From positions 156,546 to 220,545 of the forward strand of contig DATCLY010000036.1 in the NCBI GenBank assembly GCA_036563665.1: a DNA stretch of 64,000 nt. The letters are read 5' to 3'. Position 1 is the stretch's first letter; each line of letters starts with the position of its first letter. Below are positions 51,272 through 58,810 of this stretch, in pieces. The notes beneath the pieces were generated by a model. It was given only the letters and a program-made list of their open reading frames with translations, had not been told where the DNA came from and did no database searches. Position numbers and translations under genes: made by a program. Source of the stretch: FEN-1219 sp036563665 (lineage in GTDB: Bacteria; Pseudomonadota; Gammaproteobacteria; Steroidobacterales; Rariloculaceae).

Positions 51272-51793
51272 ATGGCTTTTGGAGACATGGTGCCCTGGAG
51301 ATGGGGTGGATTGCGTCGCTTTCAGCGTGAGGAGCGCCCGTTCGAGAGCTTTCGGCGCGAGATCGAGGCATTGCACCGCGACATGGATCGCTTGTTCGAG
51401 CGTATATGGGGGGAGAGCGAGGCGACGTCGCTGCTGCCGGATTACTGGACGCGGCGCGAGCTCGTGCCCCAGCTCGACATAGCGGAGGACGACAAGGCGT
51501 TTCACGTCAGCGTCGAGCTGCCCGGCATGGACGAGAAGGACGTGGACGTCACGTTGTCCGACCAGATTCTGACGATCAGGGGCGAGAAGAAGGAAGACAA
51601 GGAGACGAAGGACAGGGAGTTCTACCGCCGCGAGCGTGTGTATGGCGCGTTTCGACGCAGCATCGAGATCCCCGCGAGCGTCGATACGTCCAAGATCGAA
51701 GCCTCTTTCCGCAACGGCGTGCTGACGATCGACCTGCCGAAGACCAAGGAGGCCCAGGACAAGGTCAAGCACATCGCGGTGAAAGCGGCGTAA
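51272..51793 (+). CDS. Small heat-shock protein Hsp20 (alpha-crystallin family)
   Basis: The 173-residue protein has a short N-terminal arm, the alpha-crystallin domain (VPQLDIAEDDKAFHVSVELPGMDEKDVDVTLSDQILTIRGEKKEDKE to FRNGVLTIDLPK) and a C-terminal tail with the weak IAV anchor. It binds unfolding proteins without ATP. AGGAGG lies seven bases before the ATG at 51272, ruling out an upstream GTG. It is followed after two small hairpins by a zinc-ribbon gene. Confidence 0.92.
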   Translation: MAFGDMVPWRWGGLRRFQREERPFESFRREIEALHRDMDRLFERIWGESEATSLLPDYWTRRELVPQLDIAEDDKAFHVSVELPGMDEKDVDVTLSDQILTIRGEKKEDKETKDREFYRRERVYGAFRRSIEIPASVDTSKIEASFRNGVLTIDLPKTKEAQDKVKHIAVKAA

Positions 51794-51812
51794 CGTGCGG
51801 CACTAGGGCGGT

Positions 51813-51842
51813 CCGCCGAACGGCGGCCGCCCGCTTCGGGCG
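51813..51842 (+). terminator. Two adjacent hairpins after hsp20
   Basis: CCGCCG-AA-CGGCGG (51813-51826) and CGCCCG-CTT-CGGGCG (51828-51842) lie between hsp20 and the next gene. No T-run follows, so they are more likely mRNA-end or processing structures than strong terminators. Confidence 0.4.
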
Positions 51843-51865
51843 CGAGCAAAAAACGGAGGTGCGAA

Positions 51866-52099
51866 ATGGCCAGGTGCGAGACGTGCGGCAACGATTACGA
51901 CAAGGCCTTTCTCGTCACGATGAACGGCAGCGCACACACGTTCGATTCGTTCGAGTGCGCCATCAACGCCCTAGCTCCCAAGTGCAAGCATTGCGGCAAC
52001 CGCATCATCGGCCACGGCGTGGAAGCGGGTGCCTACATGTATTGCTGCGCCCACTGCGCCCATGCCGAGGGTGTCGGGCAAGCCGTCGACCGCGTCTGA
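51866..52099 (+). CDS. Small cysteine-rich zinc-binding protein (prokaryotic metallothionein-like)
   Basis: The 77-residue protein has four Cys pairs or near-pairs: CETC at residues 4-7, CKHC at about 40-43, then CCAHC near 60-64. It also contains HTFDSFECA and GHGVEAGAYMYCCAHCAHAEG, the latter like the second half of bacterial metallothionein-type proteins. It probably binds one or two zinc ions. AACGGAGGTG precedes the ATG. The association with Hsp20 suggests a stress role, which is inference. Confidence 0.78.
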   Translation: MARCETCGNDYDKAFLVTMNGSAHTFDSFECAINALAPKCKHCGNRIIGHGVEAGAYMYCCAHCAHAEGVGQAVDRV

Positions 52100-52114
52100 G
52101 AGCGGTTCCGCGGC

Positions 52115-52466
52115 TCAATCCCAGAACTTCCGCCAAGGCTTCGCAGGAGCCGGCGCCTCGGGCGTGGAAGGCTGCGGTTCGAGCAGTCGATGAACGTGAG
52201 CTCCCCCTTGCACTCGTCCGGCGAGTACGGCACGTCGGCAGGCGGCAGCATGTCGCTGCCGGTGTACGTGCCGACGAAGTAGACGGGATCCTCGGCCGTG
52301 TAGCTCCGCATCAGCGTGGGTCCGGCCGGGTCGAGCCAGAACCGTTCGACGACGTGCAATCGGTCGCTGTGCACCACGGGCGGCGACAGCACGCCGGGCG
52401 CGAAGCCGACGGTGTCGACGACGAGCACGTCGTCCTCCTCGGAAGCAAGAACATCGAAGAATAAGA
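52115..52466 (-). pseudogene. C-terminal remnant of an exported hypothetical protein
   Basis: Reading on the minus strand, an in-frame TGA precedes FFDVLASEEDDVLVVDTVGF, then APGVLSPPVVHSDRLHVVER and SYTAEDPVYFVGTYTGSDML, and on to GELTFIDCS. This looks like the end of a larger secreted protein. Near 52187 the frame must shift by one base (net -1) to continue as PQPSTPEAPAPAKPWRKFWD and stop at 52115. There is no N-terminal half and no start. The fragment is decayed. Confidence 0.6.
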
Positions 52467-52485
52467 ACTCTCAGGTGCAGTCGAT

Positions 52486-52924
52486 ATGCGTCGCTTCGGA
52501 GCCGTCGTGTCGATCGTGCTCGTGCCGCTGTGCGGAGGGTGCCTGCGGCATGCGGCGGCGGAGGTGGCGGGGCGGAAGCGGAGGCAGAGGCGGAGGCGGA
52601 GGACAAGCCGTTGCGCCGCCCTCCGGCCTTTCCTACCCATCCCCGGTCGAGGCGACGGTCGATACGCCGATCGCGGTGCTGACTCCGACCGTCACGGGCA
52701 GCGTCACGAGCTATACCGTCTCTCCAGCGCTCCCTCCCGGGCTCACCTTGAACGCGACGAGCGGCGCGATCAGCGGAACGCCGACCGCTGCGAGCGGGCC
52801 GGCGACGTACACGATCACTGCGTCCGACGGCGCCGGTTCGACCACGTTCGCGCTGCAATTGACCGTCGTGTTGCCCGGGCTCGTTTGGGACGGCGGAACG
52901 TGGGACCGCGTCGCGTGGCAATAG
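52486..52924 (+). pseudogene. Frameshifted lipoprotein with a putative Ig-like domain
   Basis: The start MRRFGAVVSIVLVPLCGGC is a lipoprotein signal with a lipobox-like end. The continuing frame then becomes arginine-rich, while another frame carries a Gly-rich linker and a clear He_PIG-type Ig fold (TVSPALPPGLTLNATSGAIS, GTPTAASGPATYTITASDGA). The switch falls in a GGC/CGG-rich tract at about 52540-52600. An indel in that tract, real or a sequencing error, would explain it. The end WDGGTWDRVAWQ is intact. Confidence 0.55.
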
Positions 52925-53562
52925 GGGGAACGTTCGGCCGCGCCGCCTTTTCGATAAACACGACGAAGAGATGAAATCATGATCAAGCTCTTCGCCTCGA
53001 GCTCGTTGCGGGCCGTGTGAACGCTGATCCCGAGGGCGTCCGCGGCGGCCCTGAGCTCGGCACCGCCGGCGAGCTGTCCGAGCAACCGCGATTCTGCCGG
53101 CGTCAATTCGAACAGCCGCGCCATGTGTCCGACGGCCGTCGGGCTCGGCCGATCGGGGAGTAGCCAAAGCAAACCGATCGCGCTCGGGCGCACCGACCCG
53201 GAGAACGGAGGGGCGGTGGCGATCGGGGTCGCGAGCAGGACCCGCTGGGTGCCGCTCGAGCCGAGCACGAGCATGACCGTCGCGCCGGTACCGGCGATGA
53301 GATCGCGGATGGCTGCGGCGCAGCTCTCGGCGTTGCCGAGGCCCGTCCCAGGGCAGAGCCTGCCGCCGAGCGACGAGAGCCAAATGCCGTCTCGTAGTAT
53401 CTCGTCGCCTGGCCGGTTCGCGTGGACCAGGACTCCGTTGCGATCGATGGCGAAGAGCGCCGCAGCGAGATTGTCGAGCGCGTGCTCGGTCGTTGCCTTG
53501 AACGCAAGGAGCGAGCGGAGCGAACAGTAGTTGCGAGCGGCAACGAGGAGATGCGGCTTCAC
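52711..53562 (-). pseudogene. Degraded LuxR-family regulator
   Basis: Residues about 1-185 hold a PAS-like middle (FAIDRNGVLVHANRPGDEIL) and a partial LuxR HTH (LTPAESRLLGQLAGGAELRA, ADALGISVHTARNELEAKS). The HTH then breaks off, and the frame reads on as antisense of the Ig-domain gene. The N-terminus is also clipped: family-like sequence (DIELLEQVKPHLLVAARNY) continues upstream of 53562 until a TGA near 53652. Both ends are damaged, so DNA binding is doubtful. Confidence 0.6.
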
Positions 53563-53654
53563 CTGCTCGAGCAGCTCTATGTCCCCCTTCGAGGATGGCT
53601 CCTTGCCAACGCCTCTGAAAACGCTCAGCTGCGTGATTTGCTCTCGCGGTCACG

Positions 53655-54089
53655 ATGAAGGTTGACCGTGACCATGCGATCGATGTCGTTATCGCGAAGG
53701 TACTCGTTGAAAAAAGCCGACTTTTGGAACGTCCGACGCTCGACCGGCGCATCGTCTACGCAGGTGAGCCCCTCGACCGAAGAGGACCCGTGAACCGTTC
53801 GCCGTGCCCAGCCCGCGGCGTGGGGTGGCTCGAATCGGCGCTCGACGTGGTGACGATGACGCTGCTCATGGCCGCCGCTGTGTATGCGGCGGACGACGAC
53901 GCGGCGCTGCTGCTCGCGATCGCGCGGCAGGCGTTCCTTGCGGCGCTCGCCGTCGCGTACCGCTTCGCGGCCCGGCGGTGCATTCCTGATCGTTGCAGTC
54001 GTCTTCTTGTGCGTGCGTTACGCAGTCGAGCCCCGTGTCGACGCGCCGCGCGCACACGACGGGCAGCTTGCCCGTTGCGAGCGGCTCTC
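53655..54089 (+). other. 435-bp stretch with a possible broken membrane-protein gene
   Basis: One frame from about 53830 gives a hydrophobic stretch (ALDVVTMTLLMAAAVYAADD, then LLLAIARQAFLAALAVAYRF). A second frame, one base away, continues with FLIVAVVFLCVRYAVEPRVD. Together they look like two or three helices of a small membrane protein split by a frameshift near 53975. The evidence is weak and no family is recognised. Confidence 0.35.
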
Positions 54090-55328
54090 TCAGAACGCAA
54101 CGTCCAGCGACATCCAGAGCTTGTCCGTGTCCGTGAGCAGCGCGGCTGCTCGATAGGTCGCGTACTTCAGCGTAAGCACGAGTCGCGGCGTGCGGGCGAC
54201 GAGCTGGAGGTTCAGCTCGTCGCCGTATTCCGCGCTGCTCGCATCGGCCGCATAGTCGTGGTACAGCCCGAGCAGGCTCACCGCCGTGAACGGACCGTCC
54301 TTCGGCAGCGCGTACGACAGCCTGAGATAGCGATCCTCGATGCCGTCCGGCGGCGTCGCGAGGAATTTGTCGGCCCAGCCCTGGAACGCATGCAGCGTCG
54401 CGAGCGGCGTCGTGAACGCGACCGTGCCGTCGCCGCCGAGCGTCTCGATGCCGGCCCAGACCCCGAGCTTCCCGAACGAGAGCCCGCCCTCGATCAGCGA
54501 CCACGTCTCGGCGATATCCGCCGGATTGTTTGCGACGTCCGATTGCCGGGCGATGCCGAGCGCGTAGCTCGCCTGGAGCCGGCCGAGCGGCCTCGAGCCG
54601 CTGAGCCGCAAGCCGGCGGTATTCGTCGACGCCGCCGGCATCTCGTCGATGTCGAGATAGTGGTCGAAGACCGATAGAGCGCCGGCCGGCGTTGGAATGC
54701 TCATGCTCGCGAGGACGACGTCTCCCTCCCACTTTCCCTGCGGCGAATCCGGACCGAACACGCGGTTGATCTGCGCCGCGTACGTGAGGTCGAGCTTCGC
54801 GGCCGCGTCGATCTCCGCGCGGAGCGCGTCGAAGGTCTGCTCGTGCTGCCGCCAGCCGACGTTGCCGACGAAGCGGGCGTCGTCGTGAACGATCCGCTGG
54901 CGGCCGACCGTCAGCTTCGTGCCGGGCAGCGACTCGTTCACGAGCGCGAAGCGGTTGATCGCGACGAGGTCGTCCGGATCGGCGACGACGGGGTACTGCG
55001 TCGCGCCGTTGAGCGTGTCGTTGTAGCCGTCGCGAAGCGCCTCGATCCAGACGGCTTCCCCGAGCAGCGAGGTCTTCCGCAAGGGCGCCGTCTGCACGCC
55101 GAGCCGGAGACGGCCCGTGAGGGCGTCCGCCGCTTCGGCGATCCCGGCTTGATCGACGTTCTCGTACCGCAGCCTGAAATCGACCAGCAAGTCCGATTCG
55201 CGGAGCGCCTGGATCGAGGTCTCGGCCGCGTCGGCGTTCGCGCCGCATGCGAGCGGCGCGAGCACCGCGAGCCGCCGGACGATGTGCCACGCGCCTCCAA
55301 CGACCTTCGAGGCGTTTGGTTTTGCCAT
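54090..55328 (-). CDS. Outer-membrane porin, alginate-export-like
   Basis: The 412-residue protein has a signal region (about 1-35) and alternating-strand barrel sequence: LLVDFRLRYENVDQAGIAEAADALTGRLRLGVQTAPLRKTSLLGE, NRVFGPDSPQGKWEGDV, and a final aromatic residue in KLWMSLDVAF. This is the alginate_exp/OprB-like family layout, and it ends like other outer-membrane barrels. The ATG at 55328 has AGGAGAGATCGA before it. The substrate is unknown. A strong hairpin lies about 100 bases upstream. Confidence 0.82.
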   Translation of the reverse strand: MAKPNASKVVGGAWHIVRRLAVLAPLACGANADAAETSIQALRESDLLVDFRLRYENVDQAGIAEAADALTGRLRLGVQTAPLRKTSLLGEAVWIEALRDGYNDTLNGATQYPVVADPDDLVAINRFALVNESLPGTKLTVGRQRIVHDDARFVGNVGWRQHEQTFDALRAEIDAAAKLDLTYAAQINRVFGPDSPQGKWEGDVVLASMSIPTPAGALSVFDHYLDIDEMPAASTNTAGLRLSGSRPLGRLQASYALGIARQSDVANNPADIAETWSLIEGGLSFGKLGVWAGIETLGGDGTVAFTTPLATLHAFQGWADKFLATPPDGIEDRYLRLSYALPKDGPFTAVSLLGLYHDYAADASSAEYGDELNLQLVARTPRLVLTLKYATYRAAALLTDTDKLWMSLDVAF

Positions 55329-55427
55329 TCGATCTCTCCTGGCGGTCGCCTTCGGCAACACTCGTTCCGTCATTTCGTTCGCTCCTGGGTCGCGTGATCG
55401 TCGCTTCTCGCTGCACCAAAAGGAAAA

Positions 55428-55468
55428 GCCGCTGGTCGACGCTTCGTGGTCGAAGCGCTACCAGCGGC
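55428..55468. other. 41-base hairpin in the porin/FNT divergent region
   Basis: GCCGCTGGT (55428-55436) pairs with ACCAGCGGC (55460-55468), and an inner CGCTTCG/CGAAGCG (55440-55446, 55451-55457) closes on loop TGGT. Sixteen base pairs with one small internal loop make this the strongest hairpin in the region. It lies 100 bases upstream of the porin start and could be in its leader or serve as a terminator or operator. Confidence 0.5.
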
Positions 55469-55708
55469 GTTGCTGATCTGTCGGGCCCGCCGATGGACCC
55501 AATGCCGCGCCTCGTTCAGCGGCGCGACATGCTTCGCGCTCGATACAAGAGTCGTGCCACAGGCGGAAGGAGCTGGTTGGACGCAGTAGTCAGAGCTTTC
55601 ACCGAGTCGGAGATGTTGCGCGCAGGAGGCCGGTGGGCCGTGCTGCGACGCTTCCGAGGGCGCCGGTAAGAGCGGGCGGCTAGGCGCTGCGTGACCAGTT
55701 TCGGAGCA

Positions 55709-55727
55709 TGCGCCGCGCGCGGGCGCA
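55709..55727 (+). promoter_or_regulatory. Possible upstream activator site for the sigma-54 promoter
   Basis: TGCGCC-N7-GGCGCA is an inverted repeat reminiscent of NtrC-type enhancer sites (TGCACC-N5-GGTGCA). It sits about 115 bases before the -24/-12 element, the usual distance. The match to NtrC is only partial. Confidence 0.3.
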
Positions 55728-55837
55728 CCATTTCGATGCGATTTGGACTTCCGCAAAGGGGCTCGCGCCGCGCTTCGCCTCGCTGCAACCCGCCGCCCGC
55801 CGCGGTTCCGGCGCGTTCCGCCGCCCGTTCGCCGCCA

Positions 55838-55853
55838 TGGCATAGCTCTTGCT
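55838..55853 (+). promoter_or_regulatory. Sigma-54 (-24/-12) promoter of the FNT transporter
   Basis: TGGCAT-N5-TTGCT has the invariant GG and GC separated by exactly ten bases, as sigma-54 requires, and 10 of 11 informative positions fit TGGCAC-N5-TTGCW. Transcription would start near 55864, about 100 bases before the transporter ATG. Confidence 0.65.
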
Positions 55854-55895
55854 CATCCACGCGCAATCGATCCAACAGCGGGTCGACCAGGCAAC

Positions 55896-55947
55896 GCCGC
55901 CGTCAGCAGGAGATTCCGTGTCCTGCTGCGGCGGCTCTTCTTTTTCC
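55896..55947 (+). terminator. Intrinsic-terminator-like hairpin in the FNT leader (attenuator candidate)
   Basis: A 15-bp stem with one bulged T (55896-55911 with 55921-55935, loop GATTCCGTG) is followed by TCTTCTTTTTC. This is the best intrinsic terminator in the window. It lies between the sigma-54 promoter and the transporter start, only 20 bases before the ATG, so it would cut off the gene unless bypassed. Confidence 0.65.
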
Positions 55948-55966
55948 GGAGCATAGGAAGCGCAAC

Positions 55967-56788
55967 ATGTCCTACCTTGCCCCCTCGGAGTTCGTCGCGA
56001 AGATGGTCGACGCCGGCGAAGCGAAGATCTGCATGTCGACCAAAGACACGCTGATCCGCGCCTACATGGCCGGCGCGATACTCGCGCTCGCGGCCGCGTT
56101 CGCGGTGGCCATGACGCAGCAGACGGGCTCACCGCTCATCGGCGCGGCGCTGTTTCCCGTCGGCTTCAGCATGCTGTACTTGCTCGGCTTCGACCTTTTG
56201 ACCGGCGTGTTCGTGCTGTCGCCGCTCGCCTGGCTCGACAAGCGTCCGGGCGTGACGCTGCGCGGCGTGCTACGGAATTGGGGGCTCGTGTTCGTGGGCA
56301 ACTTTGCCGGCGCGCTGACGGTGGCTGTGCTGATGTCCATCGTGTTCACGTTCGGTTTCTCAACGGAGCCGAATGCCGTCGGCAAGGCCATCGCAGGCAT
56401 AGGCGAGGCGCGCACGCTCGGCTACAAGGAATACGGCGCGGCCGGCATGCTCACGCTGTTCGTCCGCGGCATGCTCTGCAATTGGATGGTCTCCACCGGC
56501 GTGGTGGGCGCGATGATTTCCACGTCGGTCAGTGGCAAGGTCATCGCCATGTGGATGCCGGTGATGGTGTTCTTCGCGATGACGTTCGAGCACTCGATCG
56601 TCAACATGTTCCTGTTTCCGTCCGCGCTGATGATGGGCGGCGGCTTCTCCGTTATCGACTATCTCGTCTGGAACGAGATTCCGACCGTCCTCGGCAACCT
56701 GGTGGGGGGTATCGCCTTCACGGGCCTCACGCTGTACTCCACGCACTTCGAGGCGGCACCGAAGCGCGTGCTGAAGCGCGTGGCCTGA
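55967..56788 (+). CDS. Formate/nitrite transporter family (FocA/NirC-type) channel
   Basis: The 273-residue protein has six membrane helices with the FNT signatures: GAALFPVGFSMLYLLGFDLLTGVF, VGNFAGAL and FVRGMLCNWMV, and ends FEHSIVNMFLFP. The family forms pentameric channels for formate, nitrite or hydrosulfide. The sigma-54 promoter suggests nitrogen control and so nitrite, which is inference. GGAAG precedes the ATG. No nitrite reductase gene is in the window; a qNOR lies 30 kb away. Confidence 0.88.
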   Translation: MSYLAPSEFVAKMVDAGEAKICMSTKDTLIRAYMAGAILALAAAFAVAMTQQTGSPLIGAALFPVGFSMLYLLGFDLLTGVFVLSPLAWLDKRPGVTLRGVLRNWGLVFVGNFAGALTVAVLMSIVFTFGFSTEPNAVGKAIAGIGEARTLGYKEYGAAGMLTLFVRGMLCNWMVSTGVVGAMISTSVSGKVIAMWMPVMVFFAMTFEHSIVNMFLFPSALMMGGGFSVIDYLVWNEIPTVLGNLVGGIAFTGLTLYSTHFEAAPKRVLKRVA

Positions 56789-56842
56789 GCGGCGAGCGGC
56801 GCCGGGCAACGGAGCGGGCACGCGGCCGAGGCGTTACAGCGG

Positions 56843-57140
56843 GTGCTCGTGCGATCCGAGCGTCGGGCGTACTATCCGTGGATGGGCATTGAGCACCCGC
56901 GGCGTGGACGAGTTCGCGGCGCTCGCTCGGCAGTCGCTCGCCTTTTTCTCCGAGCGGCGGCAAGTGGTCGAGTCGTTCTCGGTCGACGGCGATCGCGCCG
57001 TGGCGTCGATCGCGTTTCGTGCCGTGGTGGCGAGCGACCTGCCGAACGGCCTGAAGCGGGGTCAGGTGCTCCATCTTCGCGGCCGGTCGGAGTTCGAGTT
57101 TCGCGACGGCGCGATCGCTCGAATCACGGACGTGAGCTGA
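56843..57140 (+). pseudogene. Frameshifted NTF2/SnoaL-like gene
   Basis: The 3' part (from a TTG at 56889) encodes TRGVDEFAALARQSLAFFSE, then VESFSVDGDRAVASIAFRAV, and ends FRDGAIARITDVS: the last 80 residues of an NTF2-like protein. The preceding segment of that fold (RRAYYPWMG) is in another frame, shifted by one base around 56885-56895. No proper N-terminus is visible. An alternative is a genuine 83-residue gene starting at 56889. Confidence 0.5.
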
Positions 57141-57269
57141 GCAGTGATCGGGAAGCGCCTGCGAAGCAGGCACAAGCGGCGCTGGCGGATGCGTACGCGG
57201 CCGTGACGATGCAGCGCCATTGAAGGGATAGCAGCTCCGGCGGGCTCCTCATCGAGCTCACCGTCTGCC

Positions 57270-57581
57270 TCAAAGCTCCGGCTGCGGCTCGGCGCCCGGC
57301 GAATCGAGGTAGAACGTCACCACTTCTTCGTACGGCACGTCGCCGGTGTTCACGGCTCGATGGGCGCGCGGCTCCGGCTCGTCCCATTCGGCCAGCCCGG
57401 CGTGGACGGCCACGCGGATCGGCTCCATCGCTTCGCGGAACTCGATCGTGAGCTCGCGGCCGCGCACCACGACCGTGAAACGGCGGCAGCGGTCGACGTG
57501 CCATGGCGTGGCCTCGCCGGGCTCGAGCACGAGCCTGCGTATCAGCAGATCGTCCCTTCGGCTGATCAGCTCCACGCGCAT
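57270..57581 (-). CDS. Small cupin-like protein
   Basis: The 103-residue protein has a single beta-barrel pattern with LVLEPGEATPWHVDRCRRFTVVVRGRELTIEF, the first half of a cupin motif with one His, and AHRAVNTGDVPYEEVVTFYLD, the second. The usual HxH pair is reduced to one His (WHVD), so metal binding may be altered. The ATG at 57581 is preferred because AGGA lies six bases upstream. Function unknown. Confidence 0.72.
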   Translation of the reverse strand: MRVELISRRDDLLIRRLVLEPGEATPWHVDRCRRFTVVVRGRELTIEFREAMEPIRVAVHAGLAEWDEPEPRAHRAVNTGDVPYEEVVTFYLDSPGAEPQPEL

Positions 57582-57787
57582 GGCGCGCATCCTATAACGG
57601 TGGCCGCTTCCTTCGGAATCGGAACCGTGTGGCGGCCAATGGTGATCCGAGCCGCCGCCGGTTGCCAGCCTCGAGCTCGCCTTTCCGTGCGTTGCGGCAG
57701 CACGGGGCCGCCGCCGGTCGGGCTACGATAGGGCCGCGTAGGGGGTACCGTGTCGTTTCCGAGCAGCGGGCACGTCAGGGGGGCAGC

Positions 57788-58153
57788 ATGGTCAGGACAC
57801 ATGGTCTCACGCGCATTGCGCTCGCGGTCCGAGATCCAGAGCGCTCGGTGGCGTTCTATGCCGCGGTGCTCGGTGTTCGCCAGTACTATCGAGACGAGGC
57901 GCAGATCCAGGCGCTGGGCCCGGGTCCTTACGACGTGCTCGCGTTCGAGAAGGCCGAAGCCGCGGCCGGCAAAGCGGGCGGCATCTCGCACTTCGGGTTT
58001 CGTCTCACCCAAGCCTCCGACATCGACGTCGCCGTCGCCGAGGTGCAGCGCGCCGGCGGCCGCGTCTTGAGGCGCGGCGGGTTCTCTCCCGGCCTTCTTT
58101 ATGCCTACGTCGCCGATCCCGACGGCTACGAGATCGAGATCTGGTTCGAATAG
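57788..58153 (+). CDS. VOC-family (glyoxalase/bleomycin-resistance fold) protein
   Basis: The 121-residue protein has the two beta-alpha-beta-beta-beta units of the VOC fold: THGLTRIALAVRDPERSVAFYAAVLG at the start and AYVADPDGYEIEIWFE at the end. The metal ligands would be the final Glu and a His in GISHFGF; the first-position His is replaced by Arg or Thr, so activity is uncertain. A GGGGGG tract precedes the ATG. The DHFR-like gene follows after 19 bases, probably in one operon. Confidence 0.82.
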   Translation: MVRTHGLTRIALAVRDPERSVAFYAAVLGVRQYYRDEAQIQALGPGPYDVLAFEKAEAAAGKAGGISHFGFRLTQASDIDVAVAEVQRAGGRVLRRGGFSPGLLYAYVADPDGYEIEIWFE

Positions 58154-58172
58154 AAGAAAAGGGGACGTGCCG

Positions 58173-58739
58173 ATGGCGGCGCAGGATTCGCGCGTAACGA
58201 TTCACATGGTCGCGAGCCTCGACGGCTTCATCGCTCGCAAGGACGGAGGCGTGGATTGGCTCGAGACGGCCGACGAATACGAGGACGGCGACTCGCTGGA
58301 CCCCGCGCTCGTCGCCGCGTTCCTCGAGACGATCGACTGCTACGTGATGGGGTCGCGAACCTACGAGACCGCGTTGGCCTTCGAGGCCAAGGGTCTCGGC
58401 TGGGCGTACGGCGACAAGCCCACGTTCGTCCTCACCACACGGAACCTGCCGAAGTGCAGGGCTACGATCGAGTTCTATTCGGGCGATCTCGCGAGGCTGG
58501 TGAACGAGCGGCTGAAGCCGCGCTTCCGCAGCATCTGGTTCGTCGGAGGCGGTGCGGTCTCCGCCGAATGTCTCCGGCGCGGGCTGGCCGACGAGGTGCG
58601 CTATTCGGTCGTGCCTATCGTCATCGGAGACGGCATTCGGTTCTTCGAGGGGCTGGACCGGGACGTCGCGTTGCACCTGCTGGAGGTGAAAGCCTACCGG
58701 AACGGCATGGTGGCGCTCCGCCACGAGGTCCGGAGGTAG
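58173..58739 (+). CDS. DHFR/RibD C-terminal-like reductase
   Basis: The 188-residue protein has the RibD_C/DHFR-like fold: IHMVASLDGFIARKDGGVDWL, DCYVMGSRTYE, FVLTTRNLP and IWFVGGGAVSAECLRRGLADEVRYSVVPIVIGDG. These match the YyaP/YwjB group of NADPH-dependent reductases, whose substrates are unknown. AAAAGGGGACG precedes the ATG. It is probably co-transcribed with the VOC gene. Confidence 0.85.
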   Translation: MAAQDSRVTIHMVASLDGFIARKDGGVDWLETADEYEDGDSLDPALVAAFLETIDCYVMGSRTYETALAFEAKGLGWAYGDKPTFVLTTRNLPKCRATIEFYSGDLARLVNERLKPRFRSIWFVGGGAVSAECLRRGLADEVRYSVVPIVIGDGIRFFEGLDRDVALHLLEVKAYRNGMVALRHEVRR

Positions 58740-58810
58740 CGACCGCCTCGATCGCAGGCGGGCTCGAGCCGTGGACTCAGCACGACGTGAAGCTTGCCGG
58801 GAGGTGGGCG

